Shown in pieces: positions 33,460 to 40,392 of a stretch of DNA of 64,000 nt. The notes below the pieces were generated by a model. That model saw only the letters and a program-made list of their open reading frames with translations, was not told the origin of the DNA and ran no database searches. This DNA comes from Domibacillus enclensis. Lineage in GTDB: Bacteria; Bacillota; Bacilli; Bacillales; Domibacillaceae. Made by a program: the position numbers and the translations under genes. The DNA lies in NCBI RefSeq assembly GCF_900156125.1, contig NZ_FTLX01000005.1:62001-126000 (forward strand), read 5' to 3'. The first letter of the stretch is position 1, and each line of letters begins with the position of its first letter.

Positions 33460-33998
33460 TGAAGTGGAAAAAAGCTGTTTCGCTCCTATTAATGGCTGGT
33501 TTGACTTTCGCTTTTTACAGCTGGTACGAATACCCGGTAAAAAACACCGAGGAGGATATTAAGGAAGCTTTGGTTGAGTGGGAAGCACGTGATCCTGACA
33601 GCCCTGAGCCAAAGCTAATGGATATTCTCCAGCTCGGAAAATCGGACACATATGCGATCTTTTACTTGAAAGGCGAAGATACGGCTGTTGCATTCTTAAA
33701 AGAAGGGATTAGTGGCAGGCTGAAATTGGTGAGAAGTAGTTCAGGGAATAGTGATGCAAGCTATGATTCTACTGAAACGAGCAAAGGCAGCTATGGGATT
33801 GTCCGGGGGAAGAATACGGATGGCCGGGTCCAGGCTGTGAAAGTAGAGCTGCAAAATGCTCCATTTTCATTTGAGGAACAGGTCTCACCCGGCCCGTATT
33901 ATTTTCTTGTCCAAAAGCTGCCTGAGGAGATAAACGAGCAGACATTTGCAGATATAACCTTAATCGACGATACAAATACCCCCTTTGATCCGAATTGA
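33456..33998 (+). CDS. Membrane-anchored exported protein, 180 aa, unknown
   Basis: Coupled to the 46-residue gene by an ATGA overlap. N-terminal membrane anchor (about residues 6-24), no lipobox. The exported part has TYAIFYLKGEDTAVAFLKEG and a beta-rich rest. The stop codon lies inside the terminator hairpin at 33976-34011. No family recognised. Confidence 0.62.
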   Translation: MMKWKKAVSLLLMAGLTFAFYSWYEYPVKNTEEDIKEALVEWEARDPDSPEPKLMDILQLGKSDTYAIFYLKGEDTAVAFLKEGISGRLKLVRSSSGNSDASYDSTETSKGSYGIVRGKNTDGRVQAVKVELQNAPFSFEEQVSPGPYYFLVQKLPEEINEQTFADITLIDDTNTPFDPN

Positions 33999-34011
33999 TC
34001 GCGGGGGGTAT
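33976..34011 (+). terminator. Terminator T1, nearly duplicated at 35386-35419
   Basis: ATACCCCC ... GGGGGGTAT stem; the loop side carries GATC CGAATT GATCGC. It overlaps the stop of the upstream gene. Confidence 0.75.
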
Positions 34012-34054
34012 TCTGATCTCACGGAATTTAGAAAGAAACTCAATTGTTCATCAC

Positions 34055-34825
34055 TTATTTATTCATTCCGAGCTGGGCGGGCCTTCTCCGTGAAGAAAAT
34101 ACAGTTTCTCTTAAAAAGTGGCCGGTAATGGAGCCAACAATTCCGCCTGCTACATGAAGAATAATATCGTCTATGTCAAATTGTCCTACTCTCAGAAGGT
34201 ACTGGGACGTTTCAATGATTAAACTAAGTGAGAAAAAGAACGCGATTCCCTTAAAATAAGCGATTTTTTTGGCAAACAGCAATGAAACAAATAAACCGAT
34301 CGGAATAAAAATGAGGATGTTTCCAAACATATTCGACCAAATAATATCTGAATTAAAACTATCAAAACCAGTGAGATACATGTATATATTTCCAAAAGGA
34401 ATGAAATTTGTGTTTAACGAAAAAACTTCGCTGTTAAAAATAATGAATGGACTGTCTTTGTGATGAGCCAATAAAGTAAGGTATTCATTGTAATCGCTAT
34501 TTGCGTTTCGATACAAACGATTGAATAACAATTCGACTAACATTAAAAATAGATAAGAAGCAAAAGACGTCCAAAGTGCCCACCGGAATAATTTATGGAA
34601 CGGAGAAATCGACGTTTGCAGTTGGTCGCGGATTTTTTTGCACTCACCAAAGGATTCGAGCGCTTTTTGAACAGCTTCTTTTTTTGTATGTCCCGCTTCT
34701 TTATATTCGTTCGTTAAAAGAATCAAGTGATCCCGCATTTCTTCTGCCATCTCTTCTTTTTCGTCCTTGCCGCAGTCTATTTCAGCGACAATGTTATTAA
34801 TATAAGTATCTATGCGTTTATCCAT
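34055..34825 (-). CDS. HAAS-VanZ fusion membrane protein
   Basis: 256 residues. Residues about 1-75 are a HAAS-like helical prefix (CGKDEKEEMAEEMRDHLILL, then KKEAVQKALESFGECKKIRD) of the kind that stands next to PadR regulators. After a membrane segment (about 83-103) comes a VanZ-like domain with four or five membrane segments (NFIPFGNIYMYL; GNILIFIPIGLFVSLLF; ETSQYLLRVGQFDIDDIILH). VanZ-like proteins are linked to teicoplanin resistance but mostly have no known role. The gene overlaps the padR gene by 16 bases. Combination suggests a signalling input to a membrane stress output (inference). Confidence 0.82.
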   Translation of the reverse strand: MDKRIDTYINNIVAEIDCGKDEKEEMAEEMRDHLILLTNEYKEAGHTKKEAVQKALESFGECKKIRDQLQTSISPFHKLFRWALWTSFASYLFLMLVELLFNRLYRNANSDYNEYLTLLAHHKDSPFIIFNSEVFSLNTNFIPFGNIYMYLTGFDSFNSDIIWSNMFGNILIFIPIGLFVSLLFAKKIAYFKGIAFFFSLSLIIETSQYLLRVGQFDIDDIILHVAGGIVGSITGHFLRETVFSSRRRPAQLGMNK

Positions 34826-35148
34826 ATTAGCCCCTCCGAATTCGCTTTAATTAATTCACTGACTTTTTGCCAATCCTGTAGCTTTTTATTTAATTCTTTT
34901 TTACCTTCTTCAGTCATTCGATAATATTTCCGTCTGGTTCCGGAATCTGATAATTCCCAGTAAAACTGAATCCAGCCCTTTTTTTCAAGTCTCTTTAAAG
35001 CAGGGTATAGTGTGCCTTCACTCATATTGTATAGTTCATTGCTGTTTTTCTTTAGCGCTTTGACCATTTCGTACCCGTACATATCTTTTTGGTGTAATAG
35101 AGATAGAAGTAAAATATCGATACTGCCTTTCATAATTTCCTTGTCCAT
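34810..35148 (-). CDS. PadR-family transcriptional regulator
   Basis: 112 residues, GAGGAGGG before the ATG. Winged helix with the signature GSIDILLLSLLHQKDMYGYE and LYPALKRLEKKGWIQFYWEL (PadR-s2 type), and a C-terminal dimerisation helix. PadR repressors respond to small molecules or to envelope stress and often control their own gene and a HAAS-domain partner, as the next gene. A 17-bp palindrome in its promoter region is the likely operator. Confidence 0.92.
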   Translation of the reverse strand: MDKEIMKGSIDILLLSLLHQKDMYGYEMVKALKKNSNELYNMSEGTLYPALKRLEKKGWIQFYWELSDSGTRRKYYRMTEEGKKELNKKLQDWQKVSELIKANSEGLIWINA

Positions 35149-35180
35149 TGTTTTCCCTCCTCTTGTACTAAATGCTTAAT

Positions 35181-35197
35181 ACATTGTATTACAATGT
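35181..35197. promoter_or_regulatory. PadR operator candidate
   Basis: ACATTGTA T TACAATGT: perfect 8-bp arms around one base, 33 bases upstream of the padR start. PadR sites are of the ATGT/ACAT dyad type. Fits autorepression. Confidence 0.6.
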
Positions 35198-35385
35198 GCA
35201 TCGTATAACAAGGTTTGATGGAATAAATTATATTAATTGGAAGGCGAAAACAAAGCTTGAAAGAGATTTAATAGGAAATATCTCTATTTGTAGAAATGAA
35301 GAAAGTGAAGAATTGGCAAAAAAAGACAACCTGGAATAGTGGATAATGGCATGTCATAATGAAGAAGAAAAAGTTGTTAAAGAAA

Positions 35386-35419
35386 ATCCCCCTCCGACCC
35401 GAATGATCGCAGGGGGTAT
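35386..35419 (-). terminator. Terminator T2 of the YwqG-like gene
   Basis: ATCCCCCT ... AGGGGGTAT stem with internal GACC CGAAT GATCGC, close in sequence to T1 at 33976-34011; T-rich on the minus strand. Confidence 0.75.
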
Positions 35420-35424
35420 TTGTA

Positions 35425-36243
35425 TTAGGAGCAGTCCCAGTTGTACCAGACTTTATCGAAACGCCCCGCTTTTAAATCAGCCGGCGAAATAAAGAAGTTG
35501 CCGATGCCAGCGTCACCCCACATGATTTCCCAGTCTTGATCGCGTCCAAAAGAGGAGTCAAGCTGAAACAGCAATATGTCATTTTTCTTTTCATCCTGCA
35601 TGTATTCACGCGGATCGGTTTGGGTGAAAAAGGGGTAGCCGCCGAGCTTCGTGCCGCTGCTGACCAACTCCTCGTATTTTTCTTCGTATGCATCAAAGCC
35701 TTCAAAATCATACTTGCCTTTACCAAATGTCCGCTCAAATTCAATGGAGTCAGTCATTAAAATTTCCTGCTGGAGGGCTGGAAGCATCGCCAGCTCGGAA
35801 TCCACAATCGGATACTGTTCTTCATCGTGGAATGGTTTCAGCATGGCCAGCTGTTCGTCTCTGGAATAGCTTTCTTCGTCAAAGGAGTCAAAATAAAAAA
35901 CGCGGTAGCCGTCACGGTTGCTGTAATCATCGAAGTCAGCTCCGATTAAATCATCGTAATAATCCACATAAAATGCCAGCAGACCGTGCTTTGGGAACAA
36001 TTCGTGCGCAGGCATTTCCGCAAAATTAATCTGTGCCAAAAGCGAAAGTGGCTTTCCGTCGGGGTTTACTGGGAAGAGCATGGTTTTTGGCACATAGCCA
36101 ATACCGCCTGCCTTCGTTGTGGACAAAGGGAGCTCGCCGTCGGGCTGAAAAGAAAAAGAAATCACTTCTTTTTTCGTAGCCAAAAATGGCTCCTGCCACT
36201 CTTTCGGGAAAAGCTCTGTTACTTGTTTTTCAATATTGTCCAT
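35425..36243 (-). CDS. YwqG-like DUF1963 protein
   Basis: 272 residues from the ATG at 36243 (GAGGTG 5-6 bases upstream); the longer frame to 36309 lacks support. The DUF1963 plan is clear: KAGGIGYVPKTMLFP near the N-terminus, SLLAQINFAEMP, LLAFYVDYYDDLIG, a middle DSFDEESYSRDEQ, and KLGGYPFFTQTDPRE with the final LLFQLDS and WGDAGIGNFFI. In B. subtilis ywqG lies in the LXG polymorphic toxin region and related proteins are often found with toxin-immunity genes; molecular function is unknown. Stand-alone here. Confidence 0.88.
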   Translation of the reverse strand: MDNIEKQVTELFPKEWQEPFLATKKEVISFSFQPDGELPLSTTKAGGIGYVPKTMLFPVNPDGKPLSLLAQINFAEMPAHELFPKHGLLAFYVDYYDDLIGADFDDYSNRDGYRVFYFDSFDEESYSRDEQLAMLKPFHDEEQYPIVDSELAMLPALQQEILMTDSIEFERTFGKGKYDFEGFDAYEEKYEELVSSGTKLGGYPFFTQTDPREYMQDEKKNDILLFQLDSSFGRDQDWEIMWGDAGIGNFFISPADLKAGRFDKVWYNWDCS

Positions 36244-36331
36244 GAGAACACCTCGTATTTTGGGTATTTTTTCTATATGAATCATATCAAATTCGCAGTA
36301 TAAACCCAATTATTTACCTGAACCTAATTTC

Positions 36332-36361
36332 TTGTAACAAAAGACGACGATCTGTTAGAAT
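36332..36361 (+). promoter_or_regulatory. Sigma-A-like promoter TTGTAA-N18-TAGAAT
   Basis: -35 TTGTAA at 36332-36337 and -10 TAGAAT at 36356-36361, about 50 bases before the GTG of the next gene. Confidence 0.4.
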
Positions 36362-36410
36362 AATTTTTCTTTATTTGTACAAAATGGTAAAATGAAAAAG
36401 AGGTGATGAG

Positions 36411-36911
36411 GTGAAGAGAGTGAGTATTTCACTGTTAGTTTTGAGTGGGATCGTTTCCTTTCTTTTTTGGATAGGAAATCAAATGACTCCGGCGCCGGGA
36501 ACTTCTTCAGGTAATGGGAATCCTGCTATTTTGTTGTTTCTCCTTCTCGTGCCGCTTTTTCTTGTGATCGTTTTTCACTGGGTACATTTGTTAAAAGTGT
36601 ATATGGTTCCAGCCGCATGGCTTATCATTGGCATCCTGGTCATTGCCGGTCATCACATTTTAGCGTTTCTCTATCAATATCACCGGCTCGAAGAATACAG
36701 AAATGTGATTCGCCAGGCCATCATGGATCGGGGCGGAGTAGTGGAGGAAAATTACGTGCAGGCTATTACAACCGGTATGTCGATCCATATTAATAACCAG
36801 TTTTTTAATGTGAATACGTTCTTCATGTTTCTCACCGCATCTCTTCTTTTTGCGGTTCTGTATGTGCTGCTTGATGTAGGGGATGAACGGAAAAGGAGTT
36901 CTGCTGCTTAG
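36411..36911 (+). CDS. Four-helix membrane protein, 166 aa, unknown
   Basis: GTG start after AGGTGATGAG. Four hydrophobic segments (VSISLLVLSGIVSFLFWIG; AILLFLLLVPLFLVIVFHWV; AWLIIGILVIAGHHILAFLY; FFMFLTASLLFAVLYVLLDV) with an extracytoplasmic loop between the third and fourth. Nothing recognisable. First gene of a plus-strand run to 39442. Confidence 0.62.
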   Translation: MKRVSISLLVLSGIVSFLFWIGNQMTPAPGTSSGNGNPAILLFLLLVPLFLVIVFHWVHLLKVYMVPAAWLIIGILVIAGHHILAFLYQYHRLEEYRNVIRQAIMDRGGVVEENYVQAITTGMSIHINNQFFNVNTFFMFLTASLLFAVLYVLLDVGDERKRSSAA

Positions 36912-36998
36912 AAAAAGAAATCACTCTTTCGGAATGGGAAATGATTGTTTTACCAACTATATGGTCAATAAACTTAACTGTCAGAGAGGAGAACCATT

Positions 36999-37205
36999 AT
37001 GCCTTATTTTTTTATTGCGATGATCATTGGCATCGTCCTTTTTTTAATCGTTAAAGCGTTCAGAAAGAAATCACTTCCGAACAATCAGTATACACCGCAC
37101 GATGATATTGAGCTTGGGCGTCCGTTTGATTCCAAGCGCGAGGAGCCGACGCATGAGGTGCAATATGAGCAACGACCTGAGAACGAGAACGATAAACGCC
37201 TTTAG
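36999..37205 (+). CDS. Single-pass small membrane protein, 68 aa
   Basis: AGAGAGGAG before the ATG. N-terminal membrane helix (MPYFFIAMIIGIVLFLIVKA) and a charged cytoplasmic tail (PFDSKREEPTHEVQYEQRPE). Unknown function; 15 bases before a lipoprotein gene. Confidence 0.6.
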   Translation: MPYFFIAMIIGIVLFLIVKAFRKKSLPNNQYTPHDDIELGRPFDSKREEPTHEVQYEQRPENENDKRL

Positions 37206-37220
37206 AAATGGGTGATGTAG

Positions 37221-37637
37221 ATGAAAATAATACTGCTTTTTATTCCATTCATTCTGCTGTTGTCGGCCTGCCAGCCAAATCCACCGGTTTTGTCAGTGAA
37301 AGCAGATGGAAAAGCGCTCAAAACGTATCAGGGAAGCTATTGCTGGGAGATGATGGGGCGGGGAGAATGTGCCGATTCGGGCGGTCCTGACATGGTCATT
37401 GGAGACGATCAGCCAAAAACGGTACAGGCCGGAAGTAAAGCCGTTCTTTCCTACTGGGGTGACCCTGATGCACTGAGTATTTACCGAGATGGGACGGAAG
37501 AAACGATGGAGCTGGAGCTAAAAGACGGCAAAGCCGCTGTCACGCTTCCGGAAGAGCCCGGGGTTTATGTTTATTATGTTAACGGAAGCTGGGAACAGGG
37601 AAATGCCAGTTCCTTTTTTCAAATTGAAGTAGAATAA
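37221..37637 (+). CDS. Lipoprotein, 138 aa, with GSYCW motif
   Basis: Lipobox LSAC (MKIILLFIPFILLLSAC). The mature part has the pattern TYQGSYCWEMMGRGECADSG, seen in several small Bacillus exported proteins (GSYxW...C), and a beta-rich remainder ending GVYVYYVNGSW. Two cysteines near the pattern could form a disulfide outside the cell. 14 bases separate it from the next gene. Confidence 0.66.
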   Translation: MKIILLFIPFILLLSACQPNPPVLSVKADGKALKTYQGSYCWEMMGRGECADSGGPDMVIGDDQPKTVQAGSKAVLSYWGDPDALSIYRDGTEETMELELKDGKAAVTLPEEPGVYVYYVNGSWEQGNASSFFQIEVE

Positions 37638-37650
37638 CGGGGGAGTTTGG

Positions 37651-38244
37651 ATGAGAAAATGGAGAATGCTCCTTTTTGTAACCGGGATGCTGCTTGCCGG
37701 GTGTTCAGAAGAAGCGAGTCCGCCAGATGAGCAGGAAGTGGAGTCGACAGATGAAGTGACAGTAAGTGAGTATCCTTTATTTAACGATGAGAAAAATCGA
37801 TTGATTCTGTCTCATATGGATGTGCTGGATGGCGGTGCTGTTCGAATAAGCGAGCCTGTGCAAGCTTCAGCTTCTTATGAAGTGTGGAGCAACGGCAAGT
37901 TGATTGAAGGGGGGGGCGGACATTTTCAAGATGGAGAAATCGAGATTATTTCTTTTTCCTTGCGTGAATCCTCTATGGAAATTGGAAAGAAAACGCTCAC
38001 CTTTGTGTACAATGACGAATCTGCGTCATCGAACGACATTGCTGCTGAACCGGAAGCGGAATCATTTCGAAGTTCAACGATGCTAGTGGAGAAAGAAGAT
38101 ACATTGTCCAGAGATGAACGAAAACCGGTGTGGGGGTACACTGCGACAGATGAAGACACCATTTTAATAAGAAAACCAGAAGACGTTCAGAAAGCGGAAT
38201 ACGGTGTTCTTGTTTTCATTCAAAAAGGAGAGCCTGAGGAATGA
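37651..38244 (+). CDS. Lipoprotein, 197 aa (paralogue 1 of a tandem pair)
   Basis: Lipobox LAGC after a short signal sequence. The beta-sandwich-like core contains SYEVWSNGKLIEGGGG, ISFSLRESSMEIGKKTLTFV and KPVWGYTATDEDT, then YGVLVFIQK. Each element recurs in the next gene at the same place, so the two are a tandem duplication. Function unknown; possibly substrate- or surface-binding Ig-like domains. The stop overlaps the next start (ATGA). Confidence 0.68.
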   Translation: MRKWRMLLFVTGMLLAGCSEEASPPDEQEVESTDEVTVSEYPLFNDEKNRLILSHMDVLDGGAVRISEPVQASASYEVWSNGKLIEGGGGHFQDGEIEIISFSLRESSMEIGKKTLTFVYNDESASSNDIAAEPEAESFRSSTMLVEKEDTLSRDERKPVWGYTATDEDTILIRKPEDVQKAEYGVLVFIQKGEPEE

Positions 38245-38831
38245 TGAAACGAAACCGATTGATCGCGGTTGGGGGCTTATTCTTGCTCCTGTTTGGCTGC
38301 TCAAATAACGAGAATGAAAGAAACGAGAGCAGTCCGCCGAAAGAAGTGAGCGTACAGGCAAGTTCATTATTGGACCCCGACCAAACGGAGTTGAAACTTC
38401 ACTTGAACTGGACTGGGAGCGGGGCTGTGACATTTGCGGAGCCCTCCAGTGTGGTGATGTCTTATGAACTCTGGCAAAATGGAACGGCCATTGACCCTGG
38501 AGGTACTTTTCCTTCTGTTGATCCAGCTGAAAGTGTTTCGTTTGCTCTGCGGCCAAGTGCAAAAGAACTGGGCAAGCAAACCTTTTCTATTTCTTTTCCG
38601 GATAGTGCAGTGATGACGACAGAATTGCCGGGGCTGCCAACCGAACCCGAACCGGTTGCCCATGGAGCAGTGCAGCTGCTCGGAATTGATGAAGCCATTA
38701 TTCAGCCGGGAGAGAAAAAAGCGGTATGGGGATACGCGGCTACTGAAATAGGAAAAACGTCTCCGGGTAGTGAAGACGAGCTAAAGCAGTCACCTTGGGC
38801 ATTAATTGTGTATGTTGAAGCTGTTCAATAA
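38241..38831 (+). CDS. Lipoprotein, 196 aa (paralogue 2 of a tandem pair)
   Basis: Coupled to paralogue 1 by a 4-base overlap. Lipobox LFGC. Corresponding elements: SYELWQNGTAIDPGGTF, VSFALRPSAKELGKQTFSIS and KKAVWGYAATEIG, then WALIVYVEA. The pair has diverged considerably, so the duplication is not recent. Function unknown. Confidence 0.68.
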   Translation: MMKRNRLIAVGGLFLLLFGCSNNENERNESSPPKEVSVQASSLLDPDQTELKLHLNWTGSGAVTFAEPSSVVMSYELWQNGTAIDPGGTFPSVDPAESVSFALRPSAKELGKQTFSISFPDSAVMTTELPGLPTEPEPVAHGAVQLLGIDEAIIQPGEKKAVWGYAATEIGKTSPGSEDELKQSPWALIVYVEAVQ

Positions 38832-38852
38832 CCTGGTTTGGGAGTGGGATAA

Positions 38853-39164
38853 ATGAAGAAAAATTGGCTTGGCATCATCTTTATTGCAGCTGTGTTCATC
38901 GGCGTCGCCGGCTATTACGGTCAGGTATATGTGAAGGCGCATAATATTCGTGTGGAGCTGACGGCGGTAAATAGCCTATCACAAGCAGATCAAGACCGGA
39001 TTACCGTTAGTCCGAAAGATTCCACTGTACAGCGCGAATGGTATGGAGGAGAGTGGGCGCACAAGGTGACGTTTCATCATACGGAAACGGAGTCACTGGG
39101 CGAACTCATCGTGTATATTGGAATGGATAGGGAAACGATTTTAGGGGAGGAAAACACGAAGTGA
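38853..39164 (+). CDS. Single-pass exported protein, 103 aa, unknown
   Basis: N-terminal membrane anchor (WLGIIFIAAVFIGVAGYYG), then a small extracytoplasmic domain (SLSQADQDRITVSPKDSTVQ and WAHKVTFHHTE). No family recognised. Overlaps the next gene by 4 bases. Confidence 0.58.
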   Translation: MKKNWLGIIFIAAVFIGVAGYYGQVYVKAHNIRVELTAVNSLSQADQDRITVSPKDSTVQREWYGGEWAHKVTFHHTETESLGELIVYIGMDRETILGEENTK

Positions 39165-39442
39165 AGAATGAGAAATGGAAGCTTGTCGTTCTTGCTTTAG
39201 CGGGTTCGTTTTTGCTGCATGTTTCTTTTTACGGTTTGCAGTTTTTGTATGGTTATATTTTGACAGTCCTTTATGTGCCAGACTTGAGTGAGAGCTGGAC
39301 GAATGTACAGTACCTGCAAAATGAGGTGGCGTTTGGTGTTATTGCAACGGGTATTCCCTGGTCTTTACTTTTCTCTTATCTTGCCGTCGCCGCCTTGTGT
39401 AGTGGAGTTATATGGATATACTGGAAGCGAAAAATGATTTAA
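39161..39442 (+). CDS. Two-helix membrane protein, 93 aa, unknown
   Basis: GTG start within the stop of the previous gene; GGGGAGG upstream. Segments LVVLALAGSFLLHVSFYGLQ and a second near the end (WSLLFSYLAVAALCSGVIWIYW). Last gene of the 36.4-39.4 kb run; a terminator follows. Confidence 0.58.
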   Translation: MKNEKWKLVVLALAGSFLLHVSFYGLQFLYGYILTVLYVPDLSESWTNVQYLQNEVAFGVIATGIPWSLLFSYLAVAALCSGVIWIYWKRKMI

Positions 39443-39447
39443 TAAAC

Positions 39448-39476
39448 CGAACACCTATTTGGCTGTTCGTTTTTTT
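39448..39476 (+). terminator. Terminator after the 36.4-39.4 kb gene run
   Basis: CGAACA / TGTTCG stem with a 10-base loop, followed by T-rich DNA. Confidence 0.75.
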
Positions 39477-39540
39477 GTTTCAAAGAAGTGCATGTTAAAT
39501 CAGCTGCTTATATCCATTTAATTCCATCGTTAACAAAGCC

Positions 39541-39693
39541 GATCGCCGGTAAAATGAACATAACGCCGATATCCATCCGGCTAACGCCGGTATTCCAGAA
39601 TATCGGCGTTAGCATGTTGCATATCAGCGATAAATGACCTATACCGGCGTTAGACTGCGTCGTATCAGCGATAAATAGAATATATCGGCGATC
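39541..39693. repeat. Phased convergent repeat array F (3 forward + 5 reverse TAWCGCYGRTAT units)
   Basis: Eight 12-bp units start at 39541, 39561, 39582, 39600, 39621, 39641, 39662 and 39682, spaced 20-21 bp except 18 at the turn. The first three read TAACGCCGGTAT-like, the last five are reverse (ATATCGGCGTTA, ATATCAGCGATA and so on). The unit at 39621 is the exact reverse complement of the unit at 7969 in array B, 31 kb away. Lies between convergent genes. Confidence 0.85.
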
Positions 39694-39735
39694 TACGCAA
39701 CTCTGCATCCTCTAATAGAAAAGGGATGAAGTTTG

Positions 39736-40209
39736 TCATGCATTCAATGGTGCAGCTGGCTTCACGAATTTCACGAGCAGCCAGCGGGAAATCGGACCGA
39801 CAATGAGAAGCTGTGCTGGCAGGGCGACGATCAGATTCAGTCCGACAGTTTTCGCGTAAGCGGCTAAAAGCGGTCCTTCGATACTTCCCATAAAAGCCGT
39901 CAGAAGCAGACCGTAAACGGACATGATGAGCACCATGGATGGGACCATGCAAAGCGCAATCCCAAGAATGATGTTGCGCGGCTTGGAGTGGTCATAAGGA
40001 AAAGACAGCGCCAGCTTGCGGGCTTTCGGTTCCACAATGGATTCAATCATAAAGGCAACGACCAGCGTCACAATAAATTGAATGAACAGCGCTCCTGCTG
40101 TAACAGACTCGAATCCGTGCAGTGCCGTATTATAAAACGTCATAATAAACACCATTCCAAAACACATGAATAAAGCAAAAATAATGCCCTCTTTCTTATT
40201 GCTAGGCAA
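39736..40209 (-). CDS. DUF2798-family membrane protein (two repeats)
   Basis: 157 residues from a TTG at 40209 (AAGGAAGGG nine bases upstream); the reading frame to 40248 has no ATG with a ribosome site. Two copies of a two-helix unit: PSNKKEGIIFALFMCFGMVF and YDHSKPRNIILGIALCMVPS, each followed by a second membrane segment. This is the DUF2798 plan, small membrane proteins without known function. Confidence 0.75.
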   Translation of the reverse strand: MPSNKKEGIIFALFMCFGMVFIMTFYNTALHGFESVTAGALFIQFIVTLVVAFMIESIVEPKARKLALSFPYDHSKPRNIILGIALCMVPSMVLIMSVYGLLLTAFMGSIEGPLLAAYAKTVGLNLIVALPAQLLIVGPISRWLLVKFVKPAAPLNA

Positions 40210-40392
40210 ATGAAAAACACCCTTCCTTTTTTTTGAGATACACGTCATTATATCGATTCGGAATTTTTTTCATAAGTGACCATTTTGTGAACAATTTTGA
40301 AAGCGGTGTTATCTTTTAGAAAGAAAAAAGGAATGCGTTCTCAACAAATTCTCATTTTTTGGTGGTAAGCTGGAAAAAAAGGGGGGCTTCGA

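Noticed and set aside
7949-39693. CRISPR arrays as an explanation of the phased repeats
   Set aside because: Units are only 7-12 bp with 8-14-bp gaps, occur in both orientations within an array, vary between copies, and there are no cas genes.
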